The notes beneath the pieces were generated by a model. That model was not told the DNA's origin. It made no database searches and was given only the letters and a program-made list of their open reading frames with translations. 62,000 nucleotides of DNA. Origin: Symbiodinium natans (Eukaryota > Sar > Dinophyceae > Suessiales > Symbiodiniaceae). Of the stretch, positions 24,111-36,610 are shown piece after piece (position 1 is the stretch's first letter; every line of letters begins with the position of its first letter). The stretch spans positions 30,001 through 92,000 of the forward strand of contig CAJNDS010000262.1 in assembly GCA_905221605.1 (NCBI GenBank), in the 5' to 3' direction. Made by a program: the position numbers and the translations under genes.

Positions 24111-26188
24111 CGGGTGATCCAGAGAGGTGAACGACTAAGGATTGTTGAGAAACGAGTGTGAGGGTTTACGGGCTTGCATAAGGTTTGAAAGCTATCACGC
24201 TTGGCTCCAAGCTTTGGTTTGGGGCCTTGTGGGGATAGGGTTTAGGGCTTACAGGGCCTAGGTCTAGGGCTCAACGTTTCAAGGGTTTGTGCGTAGGCGT
24301 TAGATCCGAAAGTTTCCCATAAGACTACCCGTAGCTTTCAAATTCCGAAAGCTCAAAGCTTCTAGCCTGACGCACTAACTACTGTTTGCGTAATGCGCCT
24401 CGCGCGAAACTGGAAGTTCCTATCTTCGGTGCAGAAATGTCAGCACTCTTCAGCCCTTCGGTCCGCAAGCTTTCTCTGAAACCCCAAAGCGGTAGAAACA
24501 AGTGCTGCACTTCCATACCCTTGAGCAGCTCGTTCTAGGCGAGTAAGGGAAAGCCTGAGGGGGGGGGGTCAGGGGTGCAGGAATGAGTAGTGAGTCCCGG
24601 TCTCAGGGTTTAGGGTTTAGGGTTTAGGGTTTGGGGTTTAGGGTTACCGAATTTCTCCCCCTCGCCCACCCTCCAAGAAAAGGAGCCAGAAGGAAGCCAA
24701 CGGCCCCCAAAAGCCACCAACCCACTGATAGAGGCCCCAGAAAGCCCCTTCGCACCTGAAAGTGTGGAGTGAGGTCCGACTCACGAAATCTGACCTTCCA
24801 AGGGTTGAAAGAAGTGCAGCTCAGGTTCTGGGGGGATTTAACATTTAAAAGCTTGAGAAGAGTCAAGCTCGGGTATCTTCGGCGGCAGCTGGTTCGGTGC
24901 GCAGTTTAAGGGGCGTCTGGGTCGGGGGCTTATCTGGGTTTCATCGCAGGGGCTGTGTGAGCTTTGGCTGTTGGGACGTTGGACTTCCAGGTTCAGAGAT
25001 CCCTTTCGTTCTCTCCCCAACGAAAGGCTTGTGTGTTTGTGATGTAGGCTCGAGTTTGTGGGCTGCAAGGCAGGGGTACGAGGCGTTTTCAGGACTGATA
25101 TATTCAGGACTTCAGGAATGATTTAAGATGCTCAGTGTTTAGGATTTGGGGTCTTTCGCTGTGAGTTCATAACGCTGCAAGCGCTAACCTCAGCTATACG
25201 TCAAGTTGTCACCGCACTCTTGTACTTCAGAATTGTATCGAGAGGCTATGCTATTCTTTCCTTTCACTGTACTCTACCATTTTACAACAAATTCTACTGA
25301 ACCATACACTGCACTATGTTGTACCAGGTTGAGTATGCCGAGATGCCTCCCTTCAAAACCCTGAGTCCCTGAACTCTTAGCCCTGAACGCTGAACCGACC
25401 CACCCTCCGAAGGCCTCAACCCAGAACCCATGGGCACCCCAAAAGACCCCCACCTACAAGTCCTAACCCGTCTAAACCCAAAGACCCGGAAACCACCCTA
25501 AACCCTAAACCCTAAACCCTAAACCCTAGACCCTAGACCCTAGACCCTAGACCCTAAACCCCTAAACCTCCTTGTCACCCTCCTCACCAAACCCTCACTG
25601 CTTCGGCCTGTGGGTCTCGAATAGCTTCCGCCAGGAAAGCGCAAAGAGGCAAGAAGGCCGGGCCCATTTGGCAAAGGAGTTCCTTTGTAATTCCTTTTAA
25701 ACCATAGGTAGCACATGGCAGCATCCTACCCTAAACACCCCAAGCTCAATGTCAATGGTCCAATGTTCGGGACTTGAGCGGCCAAGGTTTCTTTTTTTGG
25801 CTTGGCAGACCCCAAGTAGAGCCCAACGGGCCCGAAGGTCCCCCTACCTTAAGGTTCACCTGGTGCTTTAAGAGAGGGGGGCATCACGGAAGCAAGTTGT
25901 TCTCAGACTACGCAGCAAGCTGTGAGACATCCCCAGCTGCAGAAGAGTTTAGGGTTTAGGGTCTAGGGTCTAGGGTTTAGGGTTTAGGGTTTAGGGTTTA
26001 GGGTTTAGGGTTTAGGGTTTAGGGTTTAGGTTTTAGGGTTCCAAGGGCGTGAGGTTTTCGGAGTTGGGGCTTCAGGATGCAAGATGCGTTGGGGTGCAAT
26101 TTTTTTGCAAGGAAAGCGAAAGTCGCTAGCAGCTAGCGGCGGAAGAGGCGCCCGAAGAAGGGGCTAGCATGATCTGTCAAGGCTTGGG

Positions 26189-26290
26189 GGTTTAGGGTTT
26201 AGGGTTTAGGGTTTAGGGTTTAGGGTTTAGGGTTTAGGGTTTAGGGTTTAGGGTTTAGGGTTTAGGGTTTAGGGTTTAGGGTTTAGGGTT
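26189..26290 (+). repeat. Interstitial TTTAGGG array
   Basis: About fourteen perfect heptamers. A second array of equal length follows at 26553-26662. Confidence 0.97.
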
Positions 26291-26552
26291 ACTTCAAGGG
26301 TTGGCGACATAACCCGTCAGCAGGCACAGTAACATGTATGAAGCTGAGAGCTTCAAGAGTGTAAAGTCTCACGGAGAATGCAGGGGCCAAATAAGTAGAA
26401 TAGGGTTTTGTGTAGATTTTGGTAAACATATTCACGGGTGTACCGTATCATTTCGTATTCTTGGCCCTTGCGTTCTGGGTATCGGCTTCTTGGATCGAAG
26501 TTGGCAGGCCAGCTCCTAAATGCTGAATACTACTCGCCCATCAAGCTGTCGT

Positions 26553-26662
26553 GTTTAGGGTTTAGGGTTTAGGGTTTAGGGTTTAGGGTTTAGGGTTTAG
26601 GGTTTAGGGTTTAGGGTTTAGGGTTTAGGGTTTAGGGTTTAGGGTTTAGGGTTTAGGGTTTA
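26553..26662 (+). repeat. Interstitial TTTAGGG array
   Basis: About fifteen perfect heptamers. This is the last array before the 27-39 kb gene cluster. Confidence 0.97.
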
Positions 26663-27283
26663 CCTAGATCTTCCAACCGTATGGAAATTTCCGTTGGCTA
26701 GAGCATTCTCTAGAGTTCCTGAAAACACGTATGAATATCTACAATCATATAAGTCCCCCGCGTAAATTTAGATGTCCAGCGTTTCTTGTGGTTTCCTGTG
26801 CTTTGGTGGGGGGTGTCTCTCAAAGTTCATGCTCGAGCTGGAGAAGATCGGCCCGATGCTTGAGGCCGGGAATGCTCCATATCTATATTGTTTATGTAGT
26901 GAATATTCATATGTATTTCTAGAGGGGTGGTCTCGTCGTGCGACGGATCTTCTCCACGTAGATGTGAAAGTAGCTGCCTGACAGGGGTGGCCGGGCGTTT
27001 CATGGTCGGGTCTCCCTGGCTTGATTTGTGGAAGCCTGTAGTGTGCACCCAAGAGGGAAGGCGCGTGTTCAAAAATTGCTATCTGCTATGTGTTTAGGCA
27101 GCCTTGCAGCTTCCAGACACACATGAGCATTGAGGGAAACATGAGAAGCAATGGAACACTAGCTTGGGTCAAGAGTTAGTGTGCCTGTGATACGGGACGT
27201 TATATAAAGTAGAACAACTGACATTCCACTGACACCATTTGGGTACCTGAAGTCTTGTGGCTGTGTTGATCCCAGCTTCAGCA

Positions 27284-30200
27284 ATGGGCAAGAGTCAGGG
27301 TGATGAGGAGTATGAGCTGGGGGATCCTGACCGGCCTTGCTTGGCCAAAGATTGGTTTGAGCTTCCTGGCCTCTGTGAAAGGGGCGCAGCGGGTCGGCTC
27401 ATTGTTGCCCCAAGTGTGCTGACACGTGGGGACTTGGACTTCAATTGGGATGTCGTTGGTGCTGCCATGCTGAAAGTAGGCACCCGTGTAGGCGTCGATC
27501 ACCTGGTAGATGACATTCAGCGTTTTTTCGTCCTATCCCGGCCAAAGGGCAAGAAGCCAATCGATCGTTACTTGGCTTGGGTAGGGGCATGTGCAAGTGC
27601 AGAGCAGCGAAAACATGTGATAGATGCATATTTGTATTGACTGGGAGCTGAGGTGATTTTTGCAAGACACAAGCTTGGCGCGTGCGCAATTTGATATCGA
27701 TGTTTAACCGGATCGCCAAACAGCCACATCGCCCGAATGAAGCCAATATCAGAAAATTGTACACAATGCTGGGAATTCCGATTCCCCCTGGTCTCTTTCT
27801 TGCACTGCGTCCCCCCCCCCACCCCAAAGAGCAGCTGGCAGCTGGCATTCATAGAGCTTCGGACGCCCTCACATCTGCGCTTCCAGGTCGGCAACCTCAG
27901 TCCAAGGATGAGCTCGGTGGAGGTGATGGTGATGCTGCAGCCGAGGTTGGAAAGGGACATTTGGAGAGGGTTTCGCTAGGGGACTGAGCCAAGAATCGCG
28001 CGCTAGATGTGGCAGGTCGGATGCGCTCAGGATGAAGGGGCTGAGTCAGAGGCGCATGTCACAAGTGACGAGGAACTGGAACCTTCACCGAGGCGTGAGG
28101 CCAACAACGAAGGCAAGGAAAGGCCAGAGGCCAACAACGAAGGCAAGGAATGGACAGAGGCAAACTACGAACACAAGGATGCATCAAAGGCCAGCTGCGC
28201 AGATCAACAAGAGGCCCCTGAGGCATGTGAAGTCAAGCCCGCAGCAAGCTTGGATTTGAAAGGTATCTTGGTGCATTTTAGAATGCGTAGAAGCATGCGT
28301 GTTGTTTAGCGTGGCTCCCCTTTAAATGTGCGCAACTGAAGGCTCTACGGCATCGCTGTCTTCGAGCGACCTACGTGCCCCGCTACAGGAGCCAGGTGCA
28401 GCAGGAGCCAAGCCGGTTTCAACTGAGAAGTTGTCCAACCCCAACAAGCGTGATCTGTTAAAAGCCCTGTGGGAGCAGCAGCAGCAGTTGGTCGAGCTAT
28501 TGCATAAGAAGCAGAGGGTTCAGTCGCCTGTTCCTGGTCAATTGGAGATGTGAGAAGAGCCCTCCCCCCATGAGCATTTATGTGACTCATGTACTGGTGT
28601 GTTTCTAGCGCAGGCGACAGATAAATGTCGTACAGAAACTTGTGCGCACTTAAGGTAATGTGAACACGCAAGAGACTCAGCAGATGGATGAAGAAATGGT
28701 GGGAGCTGCAATGGCAGCAGCTTTGAAAGAGGTTACCGCCAAGGAGAGGGCTTCAGCCCAAGCGGGAACTAGGTGCGACTTGGCCAGCGGGTGGTGTGGA
28801 CAAGAGGGTTAAGACTGAGCCAGCCCTGCCAAAGGAAGAGCCCCTCCTGGGGCCAACTATCAAGCAAGAGCCGTGTCCAATCAAGCAAGAACCAGGCGAG
28901 TCCCCTGTGAAGACAGAGCCCGATGATGATGACTCAAAACACTACAACTTCGGGCTCGCTTCTGTGCCAGGTGGCAACCAGCTTGTTGGAAGAGTGTCTT
29001 CTGGGGGGGAGGAGTTGTCAACCCAGCCCTCCACGCCCGAGCCAAACAGCCAGCGAACCCGAGTTGAAAATCACAAGCCGCCAAGTCCAATGAGCCTGCC
29101 AGCCCCACTTGAACACAAGCCCCTGCAGCATGAAGGCAGAGAGGATGCCGCCAGGCCGTCTGATTTGCGCCAGGCTTCCAGGCCATCTCTGCTGGGCAAG
29201 GTTGGGGTTGTTTCGCCGACGGAGCAAAGCAAGCTTGCAAGCGCAAGCACCACGCAAAAAAAGAAGGAGAAAGATGATGGCCATGGCGAGGAAGCGACCA
29301 AAAAGAAGCCCGGCCGCCCTAGGAAAGTCCAAGACGATGCAGCCGAGAGCACAAAACCCAAGGGCAAAGCCAAAGCAAAGCCCAAAGCAAGCAGCGCCAA
29401 GCCCAAGACCAAACCCAGCCCCAAGCGCAAGAGCAAGACCAACCCCAAAGCAAGCCCAAAGAAGAAGAGCGCCAAGCAGAGTGCCACGCATGATCAGGAG
29501 CCCGCTGCCAGCCAGGAAACGAAGCACTACTCCCCTGCAAAGCCAGTCAAAAAGGACAAGCTAAAGAAATCCCCAAGCCCCAAGCCCATGAAGGCCATGA
29601 AGGCCATGAAGGCCCCAAAGGCCTCCAAACCAAAGGAAGACGACCCTGCGATTGCTGAAAAGAAAGCCCGCAATTCTCGGAAGAGCTGCGCATACCACAA
29701 AGCGAAGACAGAAGCTCTGAATAATGGGCTAGAAATCGAAGAAGCGTGCGAGTTGGGCAAGAAAGTTTCCTGGTTATACTTAGAGCTGTGTGTTTGCATG
29801 TGTGTGCTAACGTGCTTTGCATCCTTGATTGCTCTATGAAACCAAGGCTTACGCTGAGCAGGATTGATGCGGCCAGAAGTATGGAAGCTGCTGGTGGTAT
29901 ATAGTTTGCGAAGACTCACTTTTTCACTGGCTAGCAGTGTGGTAGGGTGTGGCTGCCTTGGGGGTGTGCCTTAGCTGGGGGAAAAAGGCCTGGGCCAGCC
30001 CTTAGAAGGCAAAGCCTTAGCGATGTACGTTGCTCAATCCTGACGATTCGTGCAAAATGGTTTTGCCTTGCCACTCGATGCCTTTCAAACATGAGGGCTT
30101 CTCCTTTTCGACCCACGCGCAATTTGACTAGATAGCCTGCTGCATCCACTCGTGGCCAGGTCTTCTCGGGACTTTTTCTGTGTGCAACTGATTCTGTTGC

Positions 30201-32868
30201 TCCATGAGGACTGCGGGGTTGCGTGCGCCGGCAAGGGTTTTGGGTTTTTTTGGGGTTGCGAAAGGTTTATGTAGAGGGCTTAGGGTTTATAGGGCATATT
30301 TTGGGTTTATGTGGGGCTTTTACGGTTAATAAGTTTAAGAATAGGGTTTGATTTATATAGGGTTCGGGGTTCAGGTTTTTTTTTTGCTCCCACGGCCGCC
30401 GAGCTACTGCCATGTGCCAAACATAGAGGGGCTCTGACATGGCAGGATCTCTGCCATGGGATACCACAACATCACCGGATCCCCGACCGTCTTTCCAAGG
30501 CCGATAAAATCCTTACACGAGATATCCCCTCTAATAGTGCCTCCACTGGCCAGGCTGCATCCAAACTTCGCGGCGTGCTCACTGATGCCAAGGCCAAGCC
30601 TGTCACGCTTTGCCAGAGCAGAATGGTGTATGAAGCTGAACAATCCGCAAGTGGAAACGCTCAGAGGGGCAAGGGCTACAGTATGTCTTGCTGCGCAGGT
30701 GAAGAGACCATGGCGTGGGCTCGCCGTGCTGCGGAAAGAGGCTCACCCCGTGGCCCTACGCTACACTGTGTTGGTGCCAGAGTATGTTGATGGTCGCTGC
30801 TTTGTATGGTGAGGGGTTCAAGTGTGATTGTCGCACATGCTCAGCAGAACATGCTTGGGCTGTTTGTAAGTGCCCAGGGGTTTGGAGGCCTTATAGAGGT
30901 TCCTACATATAGGGTTGTCCTGCAGGTTCTCTAGGCTACAGCTTTGAGTTGGGCTGGTGCGCAATGGGGCCTGCAATGTTGCCAGACTCATCCCTACTTG
31001 TTCGGCTCATTCATGTTGGCGCGCCCAAGGCTTTTTAGCAGCAGTACATGTTGTCAGACCACTGATTGTACTGGGATACGATAAAAACCAACACTCCCGC
31101 GTGCTCAGGTGCTGATCGCGATCACACTGCTTCTGCTGCGGTCAACAAACCTCCCAACGGGCAAGTCCTTTGACCTCCTGGACCTCTTTTCAGGGGTTGG
31201 CAACGCTAGCAAACATTGGTGCCTGGGTGATCAGATAGAACCCTCGTAGCCACCGTGTCTGTAAAATGCCCAATCCTAAACACTTCTAGAACCAGTCCTA
31301 TGCACCACTTAGGAAGTCGCAAAACCGCAGAGTTGCTACAATCGAAATCCAGAGCGGGGCCTGCATGGACTTCCTCTCTGATGCAGGTTTTTCGCGGCTT
31401 GACCTGTGTTCAATGAGCTCTTGTCACCGTTTGAGACAAAAACGGAGCCCAGCTTGTCTGAGGTTGGTTCTGTGGTGTATTTTATGCGAAAAGGTTACGG
31501 CCGTGAACCTGATGGGGCCAAATTGCGCGTCTTGGGGGCTTCCGAACAGAGGTACCAGCCGAAGAAATTTCATCAATGCCATGGGCCAGCAATCTCATCC
31601 AAGTGTGTCATCTGCAAACAAGATGATAAGCCGGACCTCTAGCTGCAACAAAGCTGTCATCGTTCCTACGCATCCATCGTCTAGACTGCTATGCAGCTAA
31701 GGGTCGTCCTGGGAATCCTTGTCATGATGGCCAAGCATACGATATGGTTGCTGGAGCACCCGAGTACATCATTGATCTACAGGCACGACCGGTTCGAATG
31801 GCTTTGCAATTCCGTAGCGTACGCAGCTTGTCCGTATAAGCTACGCAGGTCGGAAAGGCCGAGTGTCATGTGGGGTGGTGGCTACACTGTCATCTAAGGT
31901 ATACAGACAGAGCTTTTGGCTTATGCATTGGGGAAGCTGCTCACCAAAACGCACAATGATATTCTCTAATTCTCCATTGGTGAAGACCTTGGACCGTGGA
32001 ATACTACCGAAATCCCAGAGCAAGCCCAAGACTAAGCTGCAGACTGCGCGAACGCTAGCTGCATATAAGATTGCGCCCTAAACCCTTATAGACTGTAAAC
32101 TCTATTATACAACCCTTACACAAACCTATAAACCCTAGACCCCAATAACTATCTAGACTTTGCTATAATTGCGCCCTAACCCCTTATAAACCCCAATGTA
32201 AACCCTATATATAAAAACCCTATAACCCCTGGCTAAACCCAGCAACTAACTAAGACTTCGCCAAGGACGGTACAAGGACGGCTCCGGTGTCAAGCGCTAT
32301 TCTGGAACACGTGACCTGAAGCAAGCTGGGTGCCTGGGTTAAGCTTGTATGTTTTGGGGAGGTTTGATATTGAAATTGTTGGCTGGAATAGTGTCCTTGG
32401 TTTGCGCACTAGCTTCCTAGGGGTCTACCCCATGGGCTTTGTGCGGCAGCTATTCAAGGTCTTCACACATGAAAGTGCCCAGAAATCCAAAGGGCATTTG
32501 CGCAACAAGAACCTCACCAATCCTACCATGACAGACCTTGAACTATTTCAAAGTACGCCGTTGAGCGACGCATGGGAAGATGCTGGTGTGGCATCGGTAT
32601 ACTTTTATTTGCGGCGCAACCGATACCTAGTGGTCCCGGACTCGTGGGAAGCTACCATTCAAGCCTTTGATCGAGAGTTGGATGAACACGAAGCTTGGAC
32701 TAATCAAGCCCGTTTTGCATTAGCGTGTCTCCAAAAGAAACCCAATTCCAGACCTAGCGTGAAACTTAGAATGTGTACGGAGTATGCAGCCCAACCAAGG
32801 TCAACTGCTATCCCAACTTGAGAGAGGAGTACAATGATCTGGTCGCGACACAGAGGGCGTCTGAGTAG
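27284..32868 (+). CDS. Gene A: Lys-rich/AT-hook protein with degenerate C5-methyltransferase-like fold (multi-exon)
   Basis: The probable start is at 27284 (MGKSQGDEEYELGDPD). Coding blocks in order: 27284-27580; ~27666-27790 (VRNLISMFNRIAKQ); 28031-28262 (acidic, with repeated EANNEGKE units); 28310-28517 (ends LLKALWEQQQQLVELLHKKQR); ~28669-28770; ~28804-29765 (Lys/Pro-rich, AT-hook KKKPGRPRKVQ, repeated MKA, then NSRKSCAYHKAKTEALNNG). The enzyme-like half follows: ~31110-31215 with FDLLDLFSGVGNASKHW (resembles methyltransferase motif I); ~31325-31388 with VATIEIQSGACMDFLSDAG; ~31489-31640 with LMGPNCASWGLPNRGTSRR (like motif IV, but GPNC in place of GPPC); ~31695-31830 with IWLLEHPSTSL (motif VI-like Glu); ~31900-32040 with FWLMHWGSCSPKR; ~32256-32325 with YKDGSGVKRYSGTRDLKQ; ~32432-32702. 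I recall this family as numerous in Symbiodiniaceae predictions. Function is unproven. Exon edges are approximate, and a possible exon at 30.45-30.80 kb is unresolved. Confidence 0.65.
29830..31105. other. Long intron or spacer inside gene A
   Basis: Mostly no clear coding. 30240-30375 is a degenerate telomere-like tract (GGGTTTATAGGG variants). 30456-30812 is open on the plus strand with LRYTVLVPEYVDGRCFVW at its end and may contain an exon, but I do not recognise it. Confidence 0.4.
32090..32235. repeat. Degenerate CCCTATAAACCC intronic repeat
   Basis: Telomere-like CCCTAAAC mixed with CCTTATA/CTATATA units within a gene A intron. Similar tracts are at 35455-35540 (gene B) and 38440-38495 (gene C). 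Unlike the intergenic arrays they are irregular. Confidence 0.7.
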
Positions 32869-32869
32869 T

Positions 32870-33448
32870 GCCCTAGCCAACCAAGCCCCGGGCGTTCGGC
32901 TGCTTCTGGAATGAGTCATAGTACCTCGTGTGTGCCAAGGTGCCAGTCTAGGTTTTGTTCAGAGCCGGCTTGGGGGCTAGGACAGTGGGCTGAGCAGGGA
33001 CCAGGGGAGCAAAGATATTTTAGGGTTGGAATCCATCGCCCGCGCTTTTGGGGGGCCACAAGCGTTTTTTGGTTTTTCCGGGTCTGGGGGGGGGCAGGGG
33101 GAGCGCAACTTACGCGCAATTTCCCGCAACTCCCGCGCAATTTCCCGCAACTCTGGCGCAATTTAAAAATCCGTTTGTGGAGGGTTTTGTCACGCGCGTT
33201 TTTGGGGTTTCTCATGCGTTTTTTTGTTTCTCTTTTGCTTTGCCTGGAGCTTCCCTGGGCCATGCTCGGAATGCTTTAGATAGAGTCCGGAAGCTGCCGA
33301 GGATTCTGTTCCAGAGAAAAAGCCTGCAAACATGTTCTCATCATTCTTAAGGGTTCAGGCCTGGAAGTTGGCTAGTGCTGGCCTGCCTGCGCATGGACTG
33401 TGTGGAGTGATCAGGCAATGCTCAGCCAGCTAGATATAAACTAACTAC
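32870..33448. other. Spacer between genes A and B with a short tandem repeat
   Basis: 33114-33164 carries about 2.5 copies of a GCGCAATTTCCCGCAACTC unit. No gene or promoter motif is recognisable. Confidence 0.55.
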
Positions 33449-36278
33449 ATGGCCTCGCTTGAAACCCTCAACGACGGCCTTCTGGCGGTAGCTCGGTCTT
33501 GGTCGAACATGTCTGGAAGTTTGGCTGGGGATGAAGATCTTGATGAAAAGATCAGAGCCGGCTGCCTGCAGTTGTGGTTTACTGCTGTGTGCTGCTTCTG
33601 CTTGACTGCCTTTGTTACCATTACCTGCCCGATAGCAAAGGAAGCACAGGCCAACATCGCGAATCTTCAGAATATGCTCAGCTGTTCGCAAGCGCAGCCT
33701 ATTCCACCCATGGTGCCAGGCACATAATGCTTTCTAGAAGTTTACCACTCTCACCCAGTCTGGAACTCCCTGGGCCCATGTCTTCTTTCTTGTGTAGGTG
33801 CTCCTTCCATCGCAACGAGCAGTGGTCACTTTATGCCCGGCGACCAGAAGGCAGCGCTTGCTGTGGCTCAGCCAGACGGCCGAAGCCCGAATGCCCCCAA
33901 AGATGCTCTGGATGAGACACAGGTGGTTGAGACCCCAAAACACCCCCGCGAGCCCCATCCGGTGATCGATCTTGCGGACTCGCCTCCACTCCCCAAGACA
34001 GGCGACAGAAGCTCGACCGAAAGCCAGACCCCGCGAGGCTCACCCGGCGCCTGCCAAAGGCACCCAAGCACCACTCCGCCAAACATCAGAAAACAGCTGT
34101 TTGGTTCCCATCCTGGCCCAAAGCCAAAGCAAGCGAAGCTTGCCCAGACCCCAAAGCCTGAAGGATACTGGAAGCTGCTTGGCTAGACAACACTGAAGCT
34201 ATATAAGGTTTGTAAAAGAGATCCTTCAATGGCCAACAGCTCACATCTTCCTAGCCCAGATATCGAACAACGCTGAGGGTACGCCGTCACTTCAACCCCA
34301 ACTCCAAGGGCGAGGTGAAATGCAGTCCTAGAGTCCTGGAGATGGGGAAAACAAAGGAAGGCCGAATCTTGTCTACATAGCTGCTAGAGTTTAACACCCG
34401 GGGTGCGTGTACATCCGATCGAACATGTTGTGTTGAGGTGAAGACCTTCGCAAGCTCCTGCTAGAGCATGGCAGCTTTGCAAAGATCGAAGGGGTTCTGG
34501 AGCGATGGCATGAGCAAAAAACCAAATCAAAGGAAAGCGGAGGGCAAGTCACAAAGGAGTATCTCATTGCTGAGCGCCACTACACGAAGCGTCTTGTTGG
34601 CATGTTCTGGAAGCTCAGCCTCTGGGGGTTTAAGAGTCCAGCAGTTTCCCAGGTTCAACCCAAATTGTTACCCATAAGGACCATGGCAGACAATGCCTTC
34701 GAGTGGGCCAGGCAGCGTGGGCTGGTAACCAAGTCAGAGGTACACGGTGCTGAGACTGCGGACATCCCGCTCGACATGTCATGGTCAAAGTCGAACGAAT
34801 CGGGAAGCAAGATCGGCTTCCAGAGTGGTTTCAGCATGGATGTGCCTGTGCTACATCTTGGGAACTTAACTACCATGTCATGTTCTGCGATTGTGTCTAC
34901 ACGTCCTCTTCCCCCAGCTTTGCATTTCACTAGGATCCCAACGGTGCTCTGCTGGATGTGCAGAATGCTGACCTCGGGGTGCCATCAAGTGGACAGGGTA
35001 CACAGGCGAATGATGCCCAGGCTGCAGCTCAGGCGGGAGCTTCGTTTAAGAAACTGGATTGCAAGCCCATTCTTGAAACTTCAACAGTGAGCTAGGAGTA
35101 CTACGAGAGAGAGAGGAAGGGAGGGATTCAATATGTGAAATTCCGGTTCACGATTGCATTTAATAGATCCTCGGTCTTTTTCATCTTGTTTAGCCAAGGA
35201 TGTGCTTTCCTACCCTACAGCAGAATTCCTCCCCTTTTGGCCTCCTCCCAAACTACATTGGTGTGCTGGGAAAGAAGATTGACGCGGGTGAGCTTGAGCA
35301 GGAGTACGGGTCTGGGGCTACAGGATCTGTTTGCTTCCTTGATGCCTGTGTGGCCTCTAAACTACATTTACTATGAGAGCCCCGGAAAAGGAAAAGCTGA
35401 AGAAGAAGGGCGGCGCCAAAGCGCTTGAGCATCTTGTCCTCACGAGTAACCCTAAACTTCCCTAAACTCTATATAAAAGCCATAAACCTTATAAAGCCTA
35501 AACCCTATATAACCCTTAAACCCTCAATCCTAAACCCATCAAAACCATCTACGCCTTATCTCTCAGGATTGCCTCAGATGTGGGGAAGAGCCTGAGTGAG
35601 ATGAACGCTCACTACAAGAAGTTGGTGACCCTGCAGGCAAATGTAGCAACGGCCGACAAGGACGTGGACATCCGGAGGTACATCTATAGGGTTGATACAG
35701 GGTTGGTTTATGTAGTAGGGTTTAAAAGGGTTTTTGGGTTCATACAGGGTTTTGTGTTTACTAAGGGTTTAGTGTTCATATGGGCTTTTTAGGGTCACAA
35801 GGTTTGAGGACTGAAAATATATCTACAGAGGTTTGTAGGGTTTAGAGTTTACAGGTTTTCAAGGGTGCCTCCAGGGGTCTGCGAAGCACCCTTAATTTTC
35901 TTGGGGGGAATGGCGGGAGGAGACACCTCTAGAGGGAGCGTCAAGTCATTCTTGGCCCGAAGGTACAAGTCGGAAGCCCTCGAGTTATTCATCCAATGCA
36001 CGAAAAGCGATCTGGCCCTGAACAACTACATTGTGCGTGCAAAGAGCTGCTGCTGCAATGTCTTGTATAGCCATCTTGCTAGAGTGTGGATGTCTAGTAA
36101 GAAACTGATAAGCAACCTTTACCAGCCCAGGAGTGTCAACAAGGGCGCTGGCTCCACCGCAAGCCCGAAACCTGCAGCTAAGACCAAGGCGCAACCCCAG
36201 AAGCCCCAGGCCAAGCGAGCTCGAGCTCCTTCCAACAAGCCACCGGTCAAGCCGAAGAAACGGGCGAAAGCAAGCTAG
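33449..36278 (+). CDS. Gene B: multi-exon protein with Lys-rich C-terminal tail
   Basis: The likely start is at 33449 (MASLETLNDGLLAVARSWSN). Supported blocks: ~33449-33573; ~33648-33727 (AKEAQANIANLQNMLSCSQA); ~33799-34186 (Pro-rich, HPVIDLADSPPLPKTGDRSS, ends PKPEGYWKLLG); ~34437-34600 (DLRKLLLEHGSFAKIEGVLE, then VTKEYLIAERHYTKRLVG); ~34683-34850 (MADNAFEWARQRGLVTKSEV); ~34934-35090 (DPNGALLDVQNADLGVPSSG); ~35570-35680 (SLSEMNAHYKKLVTLQANVA, possible coiled coil); ~35900-36045; ~36105-36278, ending in a basic tail (VKPKKRAKAS) and TAG. The EGYWKLL and EYLIAERHYTKRLV blocks resemble, from memory, segments of expanded dinoflagellate proteins. No enzymatic function is evident. A basic tail plus coiled coil suggests nucleic-acid or chromatin association (inference). 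It could be part of one long gene with A or C. Confidence 0.5.
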
Positions 36279-36610
36279 ATGGTCAGATGTGTGTACGACA
36301 GCTGCGCTTTATCGTGGCATTGAAGTGCTGCCGCGAAAGCTTTTGGTGCAGGGGCTGAAAAAAGGCTTCATAAATCTTTTGTGGGCTAGCTTTTGTTACA
36401 CCTGGTGCCTGCCACTGCAAGTGCTAGAAACCAAGCAAGCCGCGAATATGTATCTTTAGAGCCTTCCCCCGCGCAGGTCATGACGTGGAATGCTTTGATG
36501 CCAGCAGGGTCCTGAAGTACGACTTGGCATATGACATATGTAAATCCATCTCCCCGCAGCCTTTGAGTGAATAGCAGTAATACAAAAATTGAAACTTCTG
36601 AGGTCCTGGA

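Larger units (their letters stand above)
21900..27250. other. Gene-free stretch with telomere-like arrays
   Basis: No supported gene. Contents include a direct repeat of 32 bp at 22307-22338 and 22353-22384 (core ACTATAATCCCATAT then AGGACTGTTAGTAT, two mismatches). Telomere-like arrays are at 22662-22724, 24001-24110, 24605-24647, 25496-25566, 25948-26040, 26189-26290 and 26553-26662, with TA microsatellites near 23.43-23.52 kb. The last perfect array ends at about 26662. None is then seen until about 41878. Confidence 0.65.

Noticed and set aside
28881-29564. Antisense and alternative-frame open readings opposite the Lys-rich exon of gene A
   Set aside because: Low-complexity Lys/Ala/Pro codons leave other frames open. 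The plus-strand frame has the AT-hook, acidic and SRKSCAYHKA features.
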